In this document: positions 52,303-61,709 of the stretch, in pieces
Layout of the letters: every line of letters starts with the position of its first letter
How positions within the stretch are numbered: position 1 is the first letter of the stretch
Assembly (NCBI RefSeq): GCF_030143245.1
Contig: NZ_JARJNS010000006.1
Coordinates: forward strand, 310,001-374,000
DNA: 64,000 bases
From: Rhabdaerophilum sp. SD176
GTDB taxonomy: Bacteria; Pseudomonadota; Alphaproteobacteria; Rhizobiales; Beijerinckiaceae
Direction of reading: 5' to 3'
The notes under the pieces: model-generated
What the model was told of the DNA's origin: nothing
The model's input: only the letters and a program-made list of their open reading frames with translations
The model's database searches: none
Made by a program: the position numbers and the translations under genes

Positions 52303-52724
52303 GACACGCTCCCGAGAACGAGGGGCCGGGTCTTCTGCAGGGCATAGGCGCCTTCCCCGAGAAGCACCTGAACACCGGCAAGAAGCGTGAGATAAAGCGG
52401 ATACTCCCAGCCGCCGTTGGGGTAGCCGAACATCCAGCCATTGCCCCAATGCGCCCAGGTCGCCCCGGCGAGGATTGGGACGAGCATAGCCGCAACCAGC
52501 CGGACCTGCACCCCGAGGATGAGCAGCACCCCGCCTATCGCTTCCAGCGCGAAGACCATGTAGGCGGACCATTCCGGCAGGCCAATGGAACCGAAGAACT
52601 TCGCCGTTCCCGGCAGAGTGAAGACGAACAGCTTGAGAATGAGACTATGCGCGATGAACATGGCGCCAAGCGCAATCCGAAGCAGGAAGGCGGCTAGCGC
52701 GGTGGAACGATCATGATCTGTCAT
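52299..52724 (-). CDS. DoxX-family membrane protein
   Basis: A 141-residue inner-membrane protein with four helices (ALAAFLLRIALGAMFIAHSL, VFALEAIGGVLLILGVQV, LVAAMLVPILAGATWAHWG and the last near LYLTLLAGVQVLLGEG). Its start and GWEYPL tail are typical of DoxX-like proteins linked to thiol and redox stress. It heads the operon with the glutathione transferase. A sigma-70-like promoter (TTGACA at 52777-52782, GATATA at 52754-52759, 17-base spacer) faces it and is covered by the ATGCA repeats. Confidence 0.83.
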   Translation of the reverse strand: MTDHDRSTALAAFLLRIALGAMFIAHSLILKLFVFTLPGTAKFFGSIGLPEWSAYMVFALEAIGGVLLILGVQVRLVAAMLVPILAGATWAHWGNGWMFGYPNGGWEYPLYLTLLAGVQVLLGEGAYALQKTRPLVLGSVS

Positions 52725-52740
52725 GGAGGCTTCCTTTTTA

Positions 52741-52799
52741 ATGCAGATGCATCTATATCAATGCACATGCATCAAATGTCAATTTCCATGCAGATGCAT
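52741..52799. promoter_or_regulatory. Three ATGCANATGCAT repeats, MarR operators and promoter
   Basis: ATGCAGATGCAT (52741), ATGCACATGCAT (52761) and ATGCAGATGCAT (52788) fill the divergent gap between DoxX and the MarR gene. Spacings are 20 and 27 bases. They overlap the -35 and -10 of the minus-strand promoter, as expected for repression by the adjacent MarR-family protein. Confidence 0.6.
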
Positions 52800-52824
52800 T
52801 TAATTCACGCTTTTGAGAGGTGTC

Positions 52825-53265
52825 ATGTCTGACCCACACATCCCGACTGACGGCGTCGTCCAAGCCTGGGTGGCGCTGATCCGCGCGCAAAGGTTGGTGC
52901 TCGCGCGGGTCGAGGCGGATCTGAAGGCGGCTGGCCTGCCCCCGCTCGGCTGGTATGATGCCTTGCTGGAATTGCGGCGGGCGGGTTCGTCAGGCTTGCG
53001 ACCTGTGGAGCTGGAGGGCCGGCTGCTTCTCGAACAGCACAACATTTCCCGCCTCGTGGATCGGCTGGAAGCGGCAGGCTACCTCGCGCGCAAGCCCTGT
53101 CCCGATGACCGGCGCGGCCAGATGCTCGTGCTGACCGAGACCGGCGGGGAATTGCTGCTCCGGATGTGGCCGGTCTATCGCACGGCGATCCAGCAGCATG
53201 TCGGAAGAAAGCTTGCCGATGGCGACGCGGATCAGCTGGCGACCCTGCTGAAATGGCTCTTTTGA
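52825..53265 (+). CDS. MarR-family transcriptional regulator
   Basis: A 146-residue winged-helix repressor: RLVLARVEADLKAAGLPPL, GWYDALLELRRAGSSGLRPV and EGRLLLEQHNISRLVDRLEA, the wing ARKPCPDDRRGQMLVLTETG, and the C-terminal dimer helix. A Cys lies in the wing, a possible oxidant sensor. The ATG at 52825 (MSDPHIPTDG) has GAGAGGT upstream. It is divergent from the DoxX-glutathione transferase operon with shared operators, so an oxidative or electrophile response is likely. Confidence 0.88.
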   Translation: MSDPHIPTDGVVQAWVALIRAQRLVLARVEADLKAAGLPPLGWYDALLELRRAGSSGLRPVELEGRLLLEQHNISRLVDRLEAAGYLARKPCPDDRRGQMLVLTETGGELLLRMWPVYRTAIQQHVGRKLADGDADQLATLLKWLF

Positions 53266-53292
53266 TCGCGGTAAGGTCCAGCTCGCCGAAAA

Positions 53293-53532
53293 GGTGCTGT
53301 CAGACAAACCAAACAGTCTCGGAAAGTCCCCTACCCCGGCATGGATCAGGCCGCACAAAGCTGACGCCACTCGGAGAGTGCGGCGGCGCGGCGATCCTTG
53401 AAACTCTGTCGGCTGATGAGGGCGCATTCCTGATTGAAGTAGTTGTGGACCGAGTCGTGCCTACGAAGCGATTTTCTCAAGAATCTCAATGCTGCCTTCT
53501 TGTCCCGACGCTTTGTGACAAAGCACTTCACT
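53293..53532 (-). mobile_element. IS6-family relic 6 (left end and rearranged interior)
   Basis: The terminus GGTGCTGTCAGAC and the transposase tail (NQECALISRQSFKDRRAAAL) are joined to an internal piece (VTKRRDKKAALRFLRKSLRR), which keeps the stretch lost in relics 1 and 7. No right end is seen; the relic stops about 40 bases before the SWIM-protein start. The gap 53266-53572 holds only this element. Confidence 0.75.
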
Positions 53533-53572
53533 GTGCCTTGACGGTCTCCGGCGGCATGCGAAATTGAACCAG

Positions 53573-54976
53573 ATGCACCTGATTCCTTTTGCAAAGATCG
53601 AGCAGATTGCCCCGGATCAAGGTTCGCTTGATGCGGCTCGCAAGCTCCTGAAGCCCGCGATCTGGCCGACGCTGGCCACTGATGACGCTGGCATGGTCTG
53701 GGGAGAATGTCAGGGATCCGGCTCTTCGCCCTATCGCGTCGTGATTTCGGAAGAAGATGCGGGGTATAAATGCTCCTGTCCGAGCCGAAAATTTCCCTGC
53801 AAGCACTGCCTCGCCCTGATGTGGATGCGCGCGGAGGGCAAGACGGCTTTCTCCACCGGAACACCCCCGGATTGGGTGGCGGATTGGCTGTCCCGGCGCC
53901 GCGCATCGGGGTCCAAGCCCGCCGAGACGGATGAGAGGCGCCCGCAGGCCTCGATCCGGGCCACGGATGCCATCGCTGAGGAAGACATCGACCCGAAGGC
54001 CGAAGCGCGGGCGGCCGCGCAGCGCGAGCGGATCCGGATCGAGCGGGAAGCCTCCATCCTGATGGGTCTTGATGAACTCGATCTTTGGCTGTCGGACCAG
54101 CTGAGCCAGGGGCTTGTCAGCTTTCCCGCTGTCGCCATAGAACGATGCCGGATGGTAGCCCGACGCTTGGTCGATGCGAAGGCCGGCGGGCTCGCCAGCC
54201 GAGTCGAAGCGTTGATGGCGGATCTCTTCACCGTGCCGGATCAGGAACGCGCGGAATGGCTGATGACCGCGTTTGGACAGCTGCATCTCATCGCCGAAGC
54301 CTATCGTCGCCAGGACTTTCTGCCGGAGGATCTGCGGGCCGATGTCCGGCAAGCAACGGGCTGGACGCTCGCCCGGGAGGCCCTGCTGGCCAACCCGCAG
54401 GCGCCGAGGGTCACGGGGCGCTGGCTTGTCCTCGCCGCGACGCAGGTGGTGCAGCCGGACAAGGTGCGCCGCATGGAAACCTGGCTGGCCCGCTGCACGC
54501 CGGGCGACGGTCCGGCTTTCGCCCTGCTGATGGATTTCATTCCGCTCTCGGCCGGCGCGGTCGGCAAGAGCTACGCCGTGGGCGAGAATGTCGAGGCGGA
54601 GCTCGTCTTCTATCCGTCGGCGGCGCCTCTGCGCGCGCTGATCGGCACACAGACGAGCGCGCTGAATGTCGAGCCGGTTCCCTGGATACCACCCCATGAC
54701 CTTGCCGCCGCGATCGAGGCCTTCGAACGGGCAATGGCCCGCCGACCCTGGCTCGACATGGCCCCGTTCGGCGTCTCGGATGCTGTTGTGCGGACGCATG
54801 GCGAGGCGTTCTGGCTGACTGACCCTGCCGGAAAGGCGGGTGTCAGACTGAAGGGCGGCGCGTTTGAGCAGCCACTTACCGAGACCACGATCGATGCTGC
54901 CTTCGGGCTTTTTGACGGTCGGGAACTTCGCCTGAAATACGCGGCAACGCCAATCGGCACCTGGATCGCCACATGA
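53573..54976 (+). CDS. SWIM zinc-finger protein
   Basis: A 467-residue protein. The N-terminal zinc finger is YKCSCPSRKFPCKHCLALMW (about residues 60-80), the CXCX(n)CXH pattern of SWIM domains, which bind DNA or protein. The rest is largely helical (LMGLDELDLWLSDQLSQGLV, LASRVEALMADLF) without a known catalytic motif. The start is uncertain, because an IS6 relic ends just upstream: ATG at 53573, or TTG at 53564. It opens a five-gene operon joined by 4-base overlaps, in which it may supply target recognition. Confidence 0.83.
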   Translation: MHLIPFAKIEQIAPDQGSLDAARKLLKPAIWPTLATDDAGMVWGECQGSGSSPYRVVISEEDAGYKCSCPSRKFPCKHCLALMWMRAEGKTAFSTGTPPDWVADWLSRRRASGSKPAETDERRPQASIRATDAIAEEDIDPKAEARAAAQRERIRIEREASILMGLDELDLWLSDQLSQGLVSFPAVAIERCRMVARRLVDAKAGGLASRVEALMADLFTVPDQERAEWLMTAFGQLHLIAEAYRRQDFLPEDLRADVRQATGWTLAREALLANPQAPRVTGRWLVLAATQVVQPDKVRRMETWLARCTPGDGPAFALLMDFIPLSAGAVGKSYAVGENVEAELVFYPSAAPLRALIGTQTSALNVEPVPWIPPHDLAAAIEAFERAMARRPWLDMAPFGVSDAVVRTHGEAFWLTDPAGKAGVRLKGGAFEQPLTETTIDAAFGLFDGRELRLKYAATPIGTWIAT

Positions 54977-56406
54977 TCGTGGATAAGGGCTTTGTTCAGC
55001 GCGCCACCCATCACCTGTCCCTCGGGCTTGCGCGGGCCCCCCTGCCGGCCGAGGGAGCCGGCCCGGTGGCGGCCGATGCGCCGCTGGCCCTTCTGGCGAT
55101 GGCCGGCCAGGCCCGACGCTTCATCCGGTCAGCCCTGCCGGACCGCTTCGACCCGCCCCAGGAAAGCCGGGATGACCGGCCCCTTGTGTCGGATGCGGCC
55201 CGCGGGCTCCTGCAGGCGATCAAGCCGACGACCGGGACAACCGAACTCGCCATTGCCGATCTGATGGAGAAGCGGCGGCTTCGCCTGCATCCGTTCGATC
55301 TTCCCGCTCTGGCCAGCTTCGTGAAGGCCTATGCCGAGCAGCTTGGAGAGAGCGCCATCGCCTTCGCCTCGAGTGAAGGCGAGAAGGAACCGCAGACGAA
55401 CGATTTTTTCGACGCCAGCGTCATCGACGAAACCAACTGGATCGCCGCATCGCCGGCCCGAAAGTCCACCTTCATCCGGACGCTTCGGACGCAGGATCCG
55501 GCCCGCGCGCGGGACATCGTGCAGGCCGGCTTTGCCGGCCAGCAGGCGCCGGCGCGGGTCAAAGTGCTGCAGGCCTTTGCCGTCGGGCTTGCCCGCGACG
55601 ACATCCCGTTCCTGGAATCCCTTGCAGGAGACCGTGCGCCCAGCGTCAGAACGCTGGCCGAACAGCTGCTCAGCCGCCTGCCCGGCACGCCAGCTTACGC
55701 CGCGCGCCTGACCGACGTGATGTCGCGCCTCACGCTCGTCTATAGCGGCTTGCTGAGACGGCGGGCGGAGATCAGGATCGAGTATCCGGCGACGATCAAC
55801 GAATGGCAGCGACCGGGCTGGCTTTTCGAGATTCTGGAGGGCCTGCCTCTTGACGGGCTTGCCAAGGGGCTTGGCATTTCCGTCGACGAGATGGCGGCGG
55901 CCGCCCAGAAGGCCGACAGACTGTCGATCGCGCTGGCGCGCCAGGCTATTGTCGAACAGCGGTTTTCCCTCGCCGCCAGCCTTCTCGCCACCGATGGCGA
56001 GGACCTTGAGCTGCTGCTCTCCAGCGAGGGGCCGGATCTCGATCTGCTCGCCGATCCGGCTATCGGGGGCTGCTTTGCCGAAGCCGTGCTCCGCCCGGAA
56101 ACATGGCAGACCCTGCCTCAGGCTGGCTTCTTTGACCGGCTCTATCGCCGGCTGCGGCGCCCGTTGCCGGAAACAACTCTGGCGGGACTCGCGCGTCTGC
56201 CGGTCTGGCAGGTGCCGGTCCCAGCCACGCGGGCCGATGACGCGGCAGCGATCCTGCTGGCGCTGGTCCCACTGGTCACGCCGGGCTACCGGCCCCTGCT
56301 GCGCCAGGCGCTCGCCGGGTTGCCCCTTGCGTCCAGCCACCGCCCAAAACTCGTTGTCGATCTTTTCGACGAACTCGCCCCCCCCGTGAAACCAGAGGCT
56401 ACATAA
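54973..56406 (+). CDS. DUF5691-family protein
   Basis: A 477-residue, mostly helical protein without enzymatic motifs. HEAT-like character is suggested by segments such as FIRTLRTQDPARARDIVQAG and ESLAGDRAPSVRTLAEQLLS. The family is known only from the operons it shares with SWIM, MoxR, DUF5682 and VWA proteins, which fits the neighbours here. Its ATG overlaps the SWIM stop by 4 bases, and its stop shares one base with the MoxR start. It may act as a scaffold for the ATPase system (inference). Confidence 0.72.
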   Translation: MIVDKGFVQRATHHLSLGLARAPLPAEGAGPVAADAPLALLAMAGQARRFIRSALPDRFDPPQESRDDRPLVSDAARGLLQAIKPTTGTTELAIADLMEKRRLRLHPFDLPALASFVKAYAEQLGESAIAFASSEGEKEPQTNDFFDASVIDETNWIAASPARKSTFIRTLRTQDPARARDIVQAGFAGQQAPARVKVLQAFAVGLARDDIPFLESLAGDRAPSVRTLAEQLLSRLPGTPAYAARLTDVMSRLTLVYSGLLRRRAEIRIEYPATINEWQRPGWLFEILEGLPLDGLAKGLGISVDEMAAAAQKADRLSIALARQAIVEQRFSLAASLLATDGEDLELLLSSEGPDLDLLADPAIGGCFAEAVLRPETWQTLPQAGFFDRLYRRLRRPLPETTLAGLARLPVWQVPVPATRADDAAAILLALVPLVTPGYRPLLRQALAGLPLASSHRPKLVVDLFDELAPPVKPEAT

Positions 56407-57488
56407 TGTCCGGACGAGATTTGCGACAGGGCGCGGAAGAAACCTATGCGGCCGAACTGGCGGCACTCGCATCGGGCGATGACCGCCCGCGACCGGACAA
56501 CTGGCGGCTGTCTCCTCAGGCGGTCGTGACCTATCTGGTTGGAGGCAAGGCGCGGGATGGCACCACGATCACGGCGAAATATGTCGGCAATCGCCGTCTG
56601 ATCGAAACGGCGGTCGCAACCCTGGCCACGGATCGCGCCCTGCTGCTTCTCGGCCTGCCCGGCACTGCCAAGTCCTGGGTATCGGAGCATATGGCCGCGG
56701 CGATTTCGGGGACATCGCGGCGCATCGTGCAATGCACGGCCGGCACCGACGAAACGCAGATCCGGTATGGCTGGAACTACGCGCAGCTTCTGGCCAAGGG
56801 ACCATCCCGCGAGGCGCTGGTGCCAACGCCGCTGATGCGCGCGATGGAGGACGGCACGCTCGTACGGTTCGAGGAACTTACCCGCATGGGCTCAGATGTC
56901 CAGGACACGCTGATCACGGTGCTGTCCGAAAAGACCATGCCGATCCCGGAACTGAATTCGGCCGTCGAGGCGAGGCGCGGGTTCAATGTGATCGCCACGG
57001 CCAACAACCGCGACAAAGGGGTCAATGAACTGTCTTCCGCGCTGAAGCGGCGCTTCAACGTGGTCGTGCTGCCTTTGCCGGCAACGCTGGAGGAAGAGAC
57101 CGCGATCGTGGTCAAGCGGGTGCAGGAGATTGGGACCGGCCTCGCGCTGCCGCCGATCAAGCCTGCAGACCAGGAGATTGCACGGATTGTCGTGATGTTC
57201 CGCGAGCTTCGCGAAGGGCAGACGCTGAATGGCAAGACGAAGCTGAAGACCTCGACCGGCTCGCTCTCGACCGCGGAGGCGATTTCCGTCGGCATCGGCG
57301 CCTGGGCCGAGGCGGGTCATTTCGGGAATGGCCAGCTGGATGCCCAGGCCATGGCGGCCAATCTCGTCGGGGCCGTGGTCAAGGACCCGGTGCAAGACCG
57401 GGTAGCCCTGCAGGAATATCTCGAAACGGTGGTCCGCAACCGGGATGGCTGGTCGGATCTCTACTCGGCCATCCGGGAGGTGATGTAG
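56406..57488 (+). CDS. MoxR-type AAA+ ATPase
   Basis: A 360-residue ATPase. Walker A is LLGLPGTAKSWVSEHM, the acidic Walker B region is LVRFEELTRMGSDVQDTL, and sensor 1 is FNVIATANNRDKGVNELSSA with the Arg finger in LKRRFNVVVLPLP. MoxR proteins act as chaperones that load metals or remodel partners with VWA proteins. The VWA partner is the last gene of this operon. Only a few bases separate it from the genes on either side. Confidence 0.9.
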   Translation: MSGRDLRQGAEETYAAELAALASGDDRPRPDNWRLSPQAVVTYLVGGKARDGTTITAKYVGNRRLIETAVATLATDRALLLLGLPGTAKSWVSEHMAAAISGTSRRIVQCTAGTDETQIRYGWNYAQLLAKGPSREALVPTPLMRAMEDGTLVRFEELTRMGSDVQDTLITVLSEKTMPIPELNSAVEARRGFNVIATANNRDKGVNELSSALKRRFNVVVLPLPATLEEETAIVVKRVQEIGTGLALPPIKPADQEIARIVVMFRELREGQTLNGKTKLKTSTGSLSTAEAISVGIGAWAEAGHFGNGQLDAQAMAANLVGAVVKDPVQDRVALQEYLETVVRNRDGWSDLYSAIREVM

Positions 57489-57492
57489 GCCT

Positions 57493-59841
57493 GTGGACAC
57501 GCGCCTTCACCTTCTCGGTATCCGCCATCACGGCCCGGGTTCGGCCGCCAGCGTCCTCCAGGCGCTGGATCTGATCGACCCCGATATCGTGCTGATCGAG
57601 GGCGTGCCCGAGGCGGACGACCTGATCCACTACGCGGCGCTGCCGGGAATGCAGCCGCCCCTGGCGCTACTGGTCCATGGCGTCGAGGATCCGTCGCTGG
57701 CGATTTTCCTGCCTTATGCCGAGTTCTCGCCCGAATGGCAGGCCATGCTCTGGGCAATCCGCAAGCAGCGCCCGGTGCGCTTCATCGACCTTCCAGCAGC
57801 GGTATCACTGGCGTTGCTGGCGCAGGAGCGCGATTTCGTTCTCCCCGTAACCGACGCTGACGGGCTGGAATCGACCGATACGGAGACATCCGGACCGGAG
57901 ACCTCCGCCGACGCGGCCCGGCCGGATGATGATCATTTCTCCCCTACCGGCCCGGTCGATCCGCTCGATCGGCTCGCGGAACTCACGGGCTATCCGGACG
58001 GGGAATCATGGTGGAACGCGCTGGTCGAAACGCGCGGCGCCTCGACGGAGCTGTTCCGGTCCATCGAGGATGCAATGACGGCGCTGCGCGGCGCGGAGCC
58101 CGACCGTTTCGCCGATGATCCCGCCCGAAGGCTGCGCGAAGAGCGGCGCGAGGCGCAGATGCGGCTCGCGATCCGGGACGCGCTGAAACAGAGCCCCGGC
58201 TCCGTCGCCGTCATCTGCGGTGCCTGGCACGTTCCCGCGCTGCGCCAGCCTGTTCCGGTCACCACCGACAAGGCCGTGCTGCGCGACCTGCCCAGGATCA
58301 AGGTCAATGCGACCTGGATTCCCTGGACGGATGAGCGGCTCGCGGCCCAATCCGGCTATGGTGCCGGGGTGATCTCGCCGGGCTGGTACCGGCATCTCTG
58401 GACGACCTATGGCGGAACGGGCCTGGCCTCGGCCGAGGCCTTTGCGGCGGGCTGGCAGACCAAGGTCGCGCAGGCGCTGCGGGATGCCGGGCATTCCGGC
58501 GCCACCGCCTCGGCCATCGATGCGGCGCGGCTGTCCATCAGTCTTGCCGCGCTGCGCGGCCATGCGACGCCGGGGCTCGACGAAATGCGCGACGCCACGC
58601 TGGCCGCGCTCTGCCACGGTGACGAGATCCCCTACCGGCTCGTCGAACGCCGACTCTTCATCGGCGAGAGCATCGGCTCGATCGACGAGAGCACCCCGCA
58701 AATGCCGCTGGCGGCGGATCTTGCCCGCTGGCAGAAGCGGCTCCGCCTGAAACCGCAGGCCCTCGGGGAGCAGATTTCCCTTGATCTGCGCAGTGAGGCG
58801 GGCCTGCAGAAATCGACGCTTCTGCACCGGCTGTTGATCATCGCCGTTCCCTGGGGGGTGCTCGTCGATGCCGGCAGGCAACGTGGCACCTTCCGGGAAG
58901 TCTGGACCCTGTCCTGGGCACCGGAACTCTCGGTCAAGCTGGCCGAAGCGCTTGTTTTCGGCGTGACGATCGAGCAGGCCGCCGCGAACCGTTCGGTCGC
59001 GCTGGCGAAGGAGCGGCGATCGGTGGGCGAACTGGCCGGCATTGTCCGGCAATGCCTCCTTGCCGACCTTCCGGAGGCAGCTGAACTCTGCATCGGGGCG
59101 CTCCAGGCTGCTGCCGTCAACGCCGGTGACATAGCCGGATTGATGCAGGCGGTGCCACCGCTTGTCTCCGTCCTGCGTTACGGGACAGCGCGCCCCTATC
59201 CCGAATCCGAGCTCAGGGCGCTGGTTTCCGCGCTATGCGTCGAGGTGAATGCCGGGCTGTTCGGGGCAACCCAGAACCTGGCCGATGATGCGGCACGGAA
59301 CATCCACGCGGCGATCCGGGCCTATGACGAGGCGCTGCAGCTTCTGGGCGACAGCCTCTTCACGGAGGCCTTCCTGCTTGAACTGGAAAGGATCGCCCAC
59401 GGCGCGTCAACGGTTGCACTCCTCGCGGGCTTTGCCCTGCGTCGGCTGCATGATCGTGGCGCCCTCACCGGCGGCATGACGGCTTCCCTCTTCTCGCGCC
59501 GGCTTTCGCCGAGTGTCCCGCCCAAGGAATGCGCGGACTTCCTGGAGGGATTCCTTGATGGCGCAGCCCAGATCATGGCGCAGGACCGCACCCTGCTTGG
59601 CCTTGTCGATGAATGGCTGATGGCGCAGGACGAAGCAGCCTTTGTCGAGATCCTGCCGATGCTTCGGCGTTCCTTCTCCAGCGTCGAGGCCGCCGGTCGC
59701 CGCCTTCTGCTGCAGGCCCTCGATGCGCCGGCAGCCGGCACGGCAAAGGGCGCGCCCGAGGGTGCACTCTCCCCGGTATTCGACGAGGCCCTGCCCTTGC
59801 TTCTGACCATTCTGGGACTCGACGGAAAGGGGCCAGCATGA
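57493..59841 (+). CDS. DUF5682-family protein
   Basis: A 782-residue protein starting at a GTG 4 bases after the MoxR stop. The N-terminal 300 residues carry LHLLGIRHHGPGSAASVLQA, DPDIVLIEGVPEADDLI and SVAVICGAWHVPALRQP. The His-plus-Glu spacing recalls the TraB/EreA-like hydrolase fold, so an enzymatic site is possible (inference). An acidic insert (TDTETSGPETSADAARPDDD) and a large helical C-terminal region (LADDAARNIHAAIRAYDEAL) follow. It is probably the effector or substrate-handling part of the five-gene system. Confidence 0.72.
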   Translation: MDTRLHLLGIRHHGPGSAASVLQALDLIDPDIVLIEGVPEADDLIHYAALPGMQPPLALLVHGVEDPSLAIFLPYAEFSPEWQAMLWAIRKQRPVRFIDLPAAVSLALLAQERDFVLPVTDADGLESTDTETSGPETSADAARPDDDHFSPTGPVDPLDRLAELTGYPDGESWWNALVETRGASTELFRSIEDAMTALRGAEPDRFADDPARRLREERREAQMRLAIRDALKQSPGSVAVICGAWHVPALRQPVPVTTDKAVLRDLPRIKVNATWIPWTDERLAAQSGYGAGVISPGWYRHLWTTYGGTGLASAEAFAAGWQTKVAQALRDAGHSGATASAIDAARLSISLAALRGHATPGLDEMRDATLAALCHGDEIPYRLVERRLFIGESIGSIDESTPQMPLAADLARWQKRLRLKPQALGEQISLDLRSEAGLQKSTLLHRLLIIAVPWGVLVDAGRQRGTFREVWTLSWAPELSVKLAEALVFGVTIEQAAANRSVALAKERRSVGELAGIVRQCLLADLPEAAELCIGALQAAAVNAGDIAGLMQAVPPLVSVLRYGTARPYPESELRALVSALCVEVNAGLFGATQNLADDAARNIHAAIRAYDEALQLLGDSLFTEAFLLELERIAHGASTVALLAGFALRRLHDRGALTGGMTASLFSRRLSPSVPPKECADFLEGFLDGAAQIMAQDRTLLGLVDEWLMAQDEAAFVEILPMLRRSFSSVEAAGRRLLLQALDAPAAGTAKGAPEGALSPVFDEALPLLLTILGLDGKGPA

Positions 59842-61031
59842 CCACGGACACCCCTTTTCCAACCGTTGACGAGCGCAGACGGCGCTGGCTCCTGGCGCTG
59901 GGCGCGGATGACCGTTCCGGACTTTCGCCGCGCGACATGCGGATCGATGCGGCCCTTTCCGCGCTCTACGGGCGCGGAGACGGCGGGGAAAAGGAAAGCG
60001 GCAATCGTAGGGGCGGGCTAAATGCATCGGCGCCGCGGGTTGCAAAATGGCTTGGCGATATCCGGGAGTTCTTCCCGACACCGGTGGTCCAGGTCATCCA
60101 GCGCGATGCTTTCGAGCGGTTGAATCTCAAGGCCATGATGCTGGAGCCGGAATTCCTGGCGACGCTGGAGGCCGATGTCCATCTCGTGGCCGATCTCATC
60201 AGCCTCCGGTCGGCGATCCCGGAAAAGGCCAAGGACACCGCCCGGACCGTCGTCAGGACTGTGGTCGCGGCCCTGATGGAACGGCTCGCCCATCGAACCG
60301 CCGAAACCATCCGCGGCGCCGTCAACCGCTCAAAGCGGACATCGCGGCCGCGTTTTGCCGACATTGACTGGCCCAGGACCCTTCGCGCCAATCTGAGCCA
60401 CTGGCAGGAGGAGTATCGCACCGTAGTGCCGGAAAGGCTGGTGGGAGCAGCGCGCCATTCCCGGACCAAGGCGGATCTCGATCATGTCATCCTGTGTGTC
60501 GACCAATCCGGCTCGATGGCCACCTCGGTTGTCTATTCGTCGATCTTTGCCGCCGTCATGGCGTCGCTGCCGGTGATCGAAACCCGACTTGTCTGTTTCG
60601 ATACCGCGATAGTCGATCTCTCCGAGGAGCTGAAAGATCCCGTCGAGGTGCTGTTTGGTATCCAGCTCGGCGGCGGAACCGATATCAACGCGGCCCTCAC
60701 TTATTGCCAGACCCTCGTTCAGCAGCCGGCCAAGACCCATCTTGTCCTGATCACCGACCTCTATGAAGGCGGCAATGCGGAGGAAATGTTGGCGCGTGCG
60801 GCGGCGATGGTTGCCTCCGGGGTCAATGTCATCGTGTTGCTCGCCCTCTCCGATGAAGGGCGGCCGGGCTATGACGATGCCCATGCCCGCGTGCTCGCGA
60901 CCTTGGGCTGTCCGGTTTTTGCCTGCACGCCGGACCAGTTCCCCGACCTCATGGCTGCTGCGCTGAAGCGGGAAGATATCCATTCCTGGGCCGCCGCCCG
61001 CGACATCCAGACGATCCGCGGCGGGGCCTGA
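59838..61031 (+). CDS. VWA-domain protein (CoxE-like partner of MoxR)
   Basis: A 397-residue protein. A helical N-terminal region of about 215 residues is followed by a von Willebrand A domain with a complete metal-ion site: ILCVDQSGSMATSVV, IQLGGGTDINAAL and VLITDLYEGGN. This pairs with the MoxR ATPase in the manner of CoxD/CoxE or MoxR/VWA systems. I start it at the ATG at 59838, overlapping the DUF5682 stop by 4 bases, not in the longer upstream frame. It is the last gene of the operon; an IS6 relic begins 37 bases later. Confidence 0.88.
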   Translation: MTTDTPFPTVDERRRRWLLALGADDRSGLSPRDMRIDAALSALYGRGDGGEKESGNRRGGLNASAPRVAKWLGDIREFFPTPVVQVIQRDAFERLNLKAMMLEPEFLATLEADVHLVADLISLRSAIPEKAKDTARTVVRTVVAALMERLAHRTAETIRGAVNRSKRTSRPRFADIDWPRTLRANLSHWQEEYRTVVPERLVGAARHSRTKADLDHVILCVDQSGSMATSVVYSSIFAAVMASLPVIETRLVCFDTAIVDLSEELKDPVEVLFGIQLGGGTDINAALTYCQTLVQQPAKTHLVLITDLYEGGNAEEMLARAAAMVASGVNVIVLLALSDEGRPGYDDAHARVLATLGCPVFACTPDQFPDLMAAALKREDIHSWAAARDIQTIRGGA

Positions 61032-61068
61032 GCGGCGAGAGAAACAGGTGAAACCGCTCCCCCCGGTT

Positions 61069-61696
61069 GTGTTGTCAGACAAACCAAAATGGTCTCGGAA
61101 AGCACCCTACCCCGCCATGGATCAGGCCGCGCCGCCACTCGGTGAGAGCGGCGGCGCGGCGTTCTTTGAATGTTGGCATGGATGAGAGGTGTCGTTCCTG
61201 GTTGAAGCGGTTGTGAACGGAGCCGTGAACCACGGCGAATTTCTGCAAAATTCGCGGCCCGGACCTGTGGTTCAATGCCGCCTTCTTGTCGCGACGCTTC
61301 GTGACGAAGCGTTCGAGCACCTCGCCCTCGTGATCGACAGCGCGCCAGAGATCGTGCTTCACCCCGTTGATCTTGACGAAAACCTCGTCGAGGTGCCATC
61401 GCCGATGCCGGAAGGACCGCATCGCCTGGACCCGACTCCGGCGGATTTCGGCCGCGAAAATCGTCCCGAACCGGCTCCACCAGAACCGCACCGTCTCATG
61501 CGTGATGTCGATGCCGCGCTCGTGCAGAAGGTTCTCGACGTTACGGAGCGAGAGCGGGTACCGGACAAACATCATCACCGCCAGGCGGATGATTTCGGGC
61601 GAGGTCTTGAAGTACCGGAAAATGCGGGCGTTGCTCATGCCATCGAGGGTAGCCGCGTACGCTCAGGCGGCAACCCGGCTTTTGTCTGACAGTGCC
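61069..61696 (-). mobile_element. IS6-family relic 7 (internally deleted)
   Basis: Left end GTGTTGTCAGAC, right end TTGTCTGACAGTGCC, about 628 bp. It shares with relic 1 the same internal deletion, plus a further 8-base loss near the left end (GGCCGCGCCGCC where others have GGCCGCACAAAGCTGACGCC) that shifts the frame. The gap 61032-61709 holds nothing else. Confidence 0.85.
61075..61638 (-). pseudogene. IS6-family transposase, internally deleted and C-terminally frameshifted
   Basis: The N-terminal half is intact (MSNARIFRYFKTSPEIIRLA, VRFWWSRFGTIFAAEIRRSR, HLDEVFVKINGVK), then RDKKAALN jumps to LQKFAVVHGS as in relic 1. The last residues read RRGLIHGGVGCFPRPFWFV instead of RQLCAA because of a small deletion, running into the terminal repeat. 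It is inactive for lack of the central catalytic region. It differs from relic 1 at many positions, so the two are not recent duplicates. Confidence 0.85.
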
Positions 61697-61709
61697 ATGC
61701 TGTGAGCTT

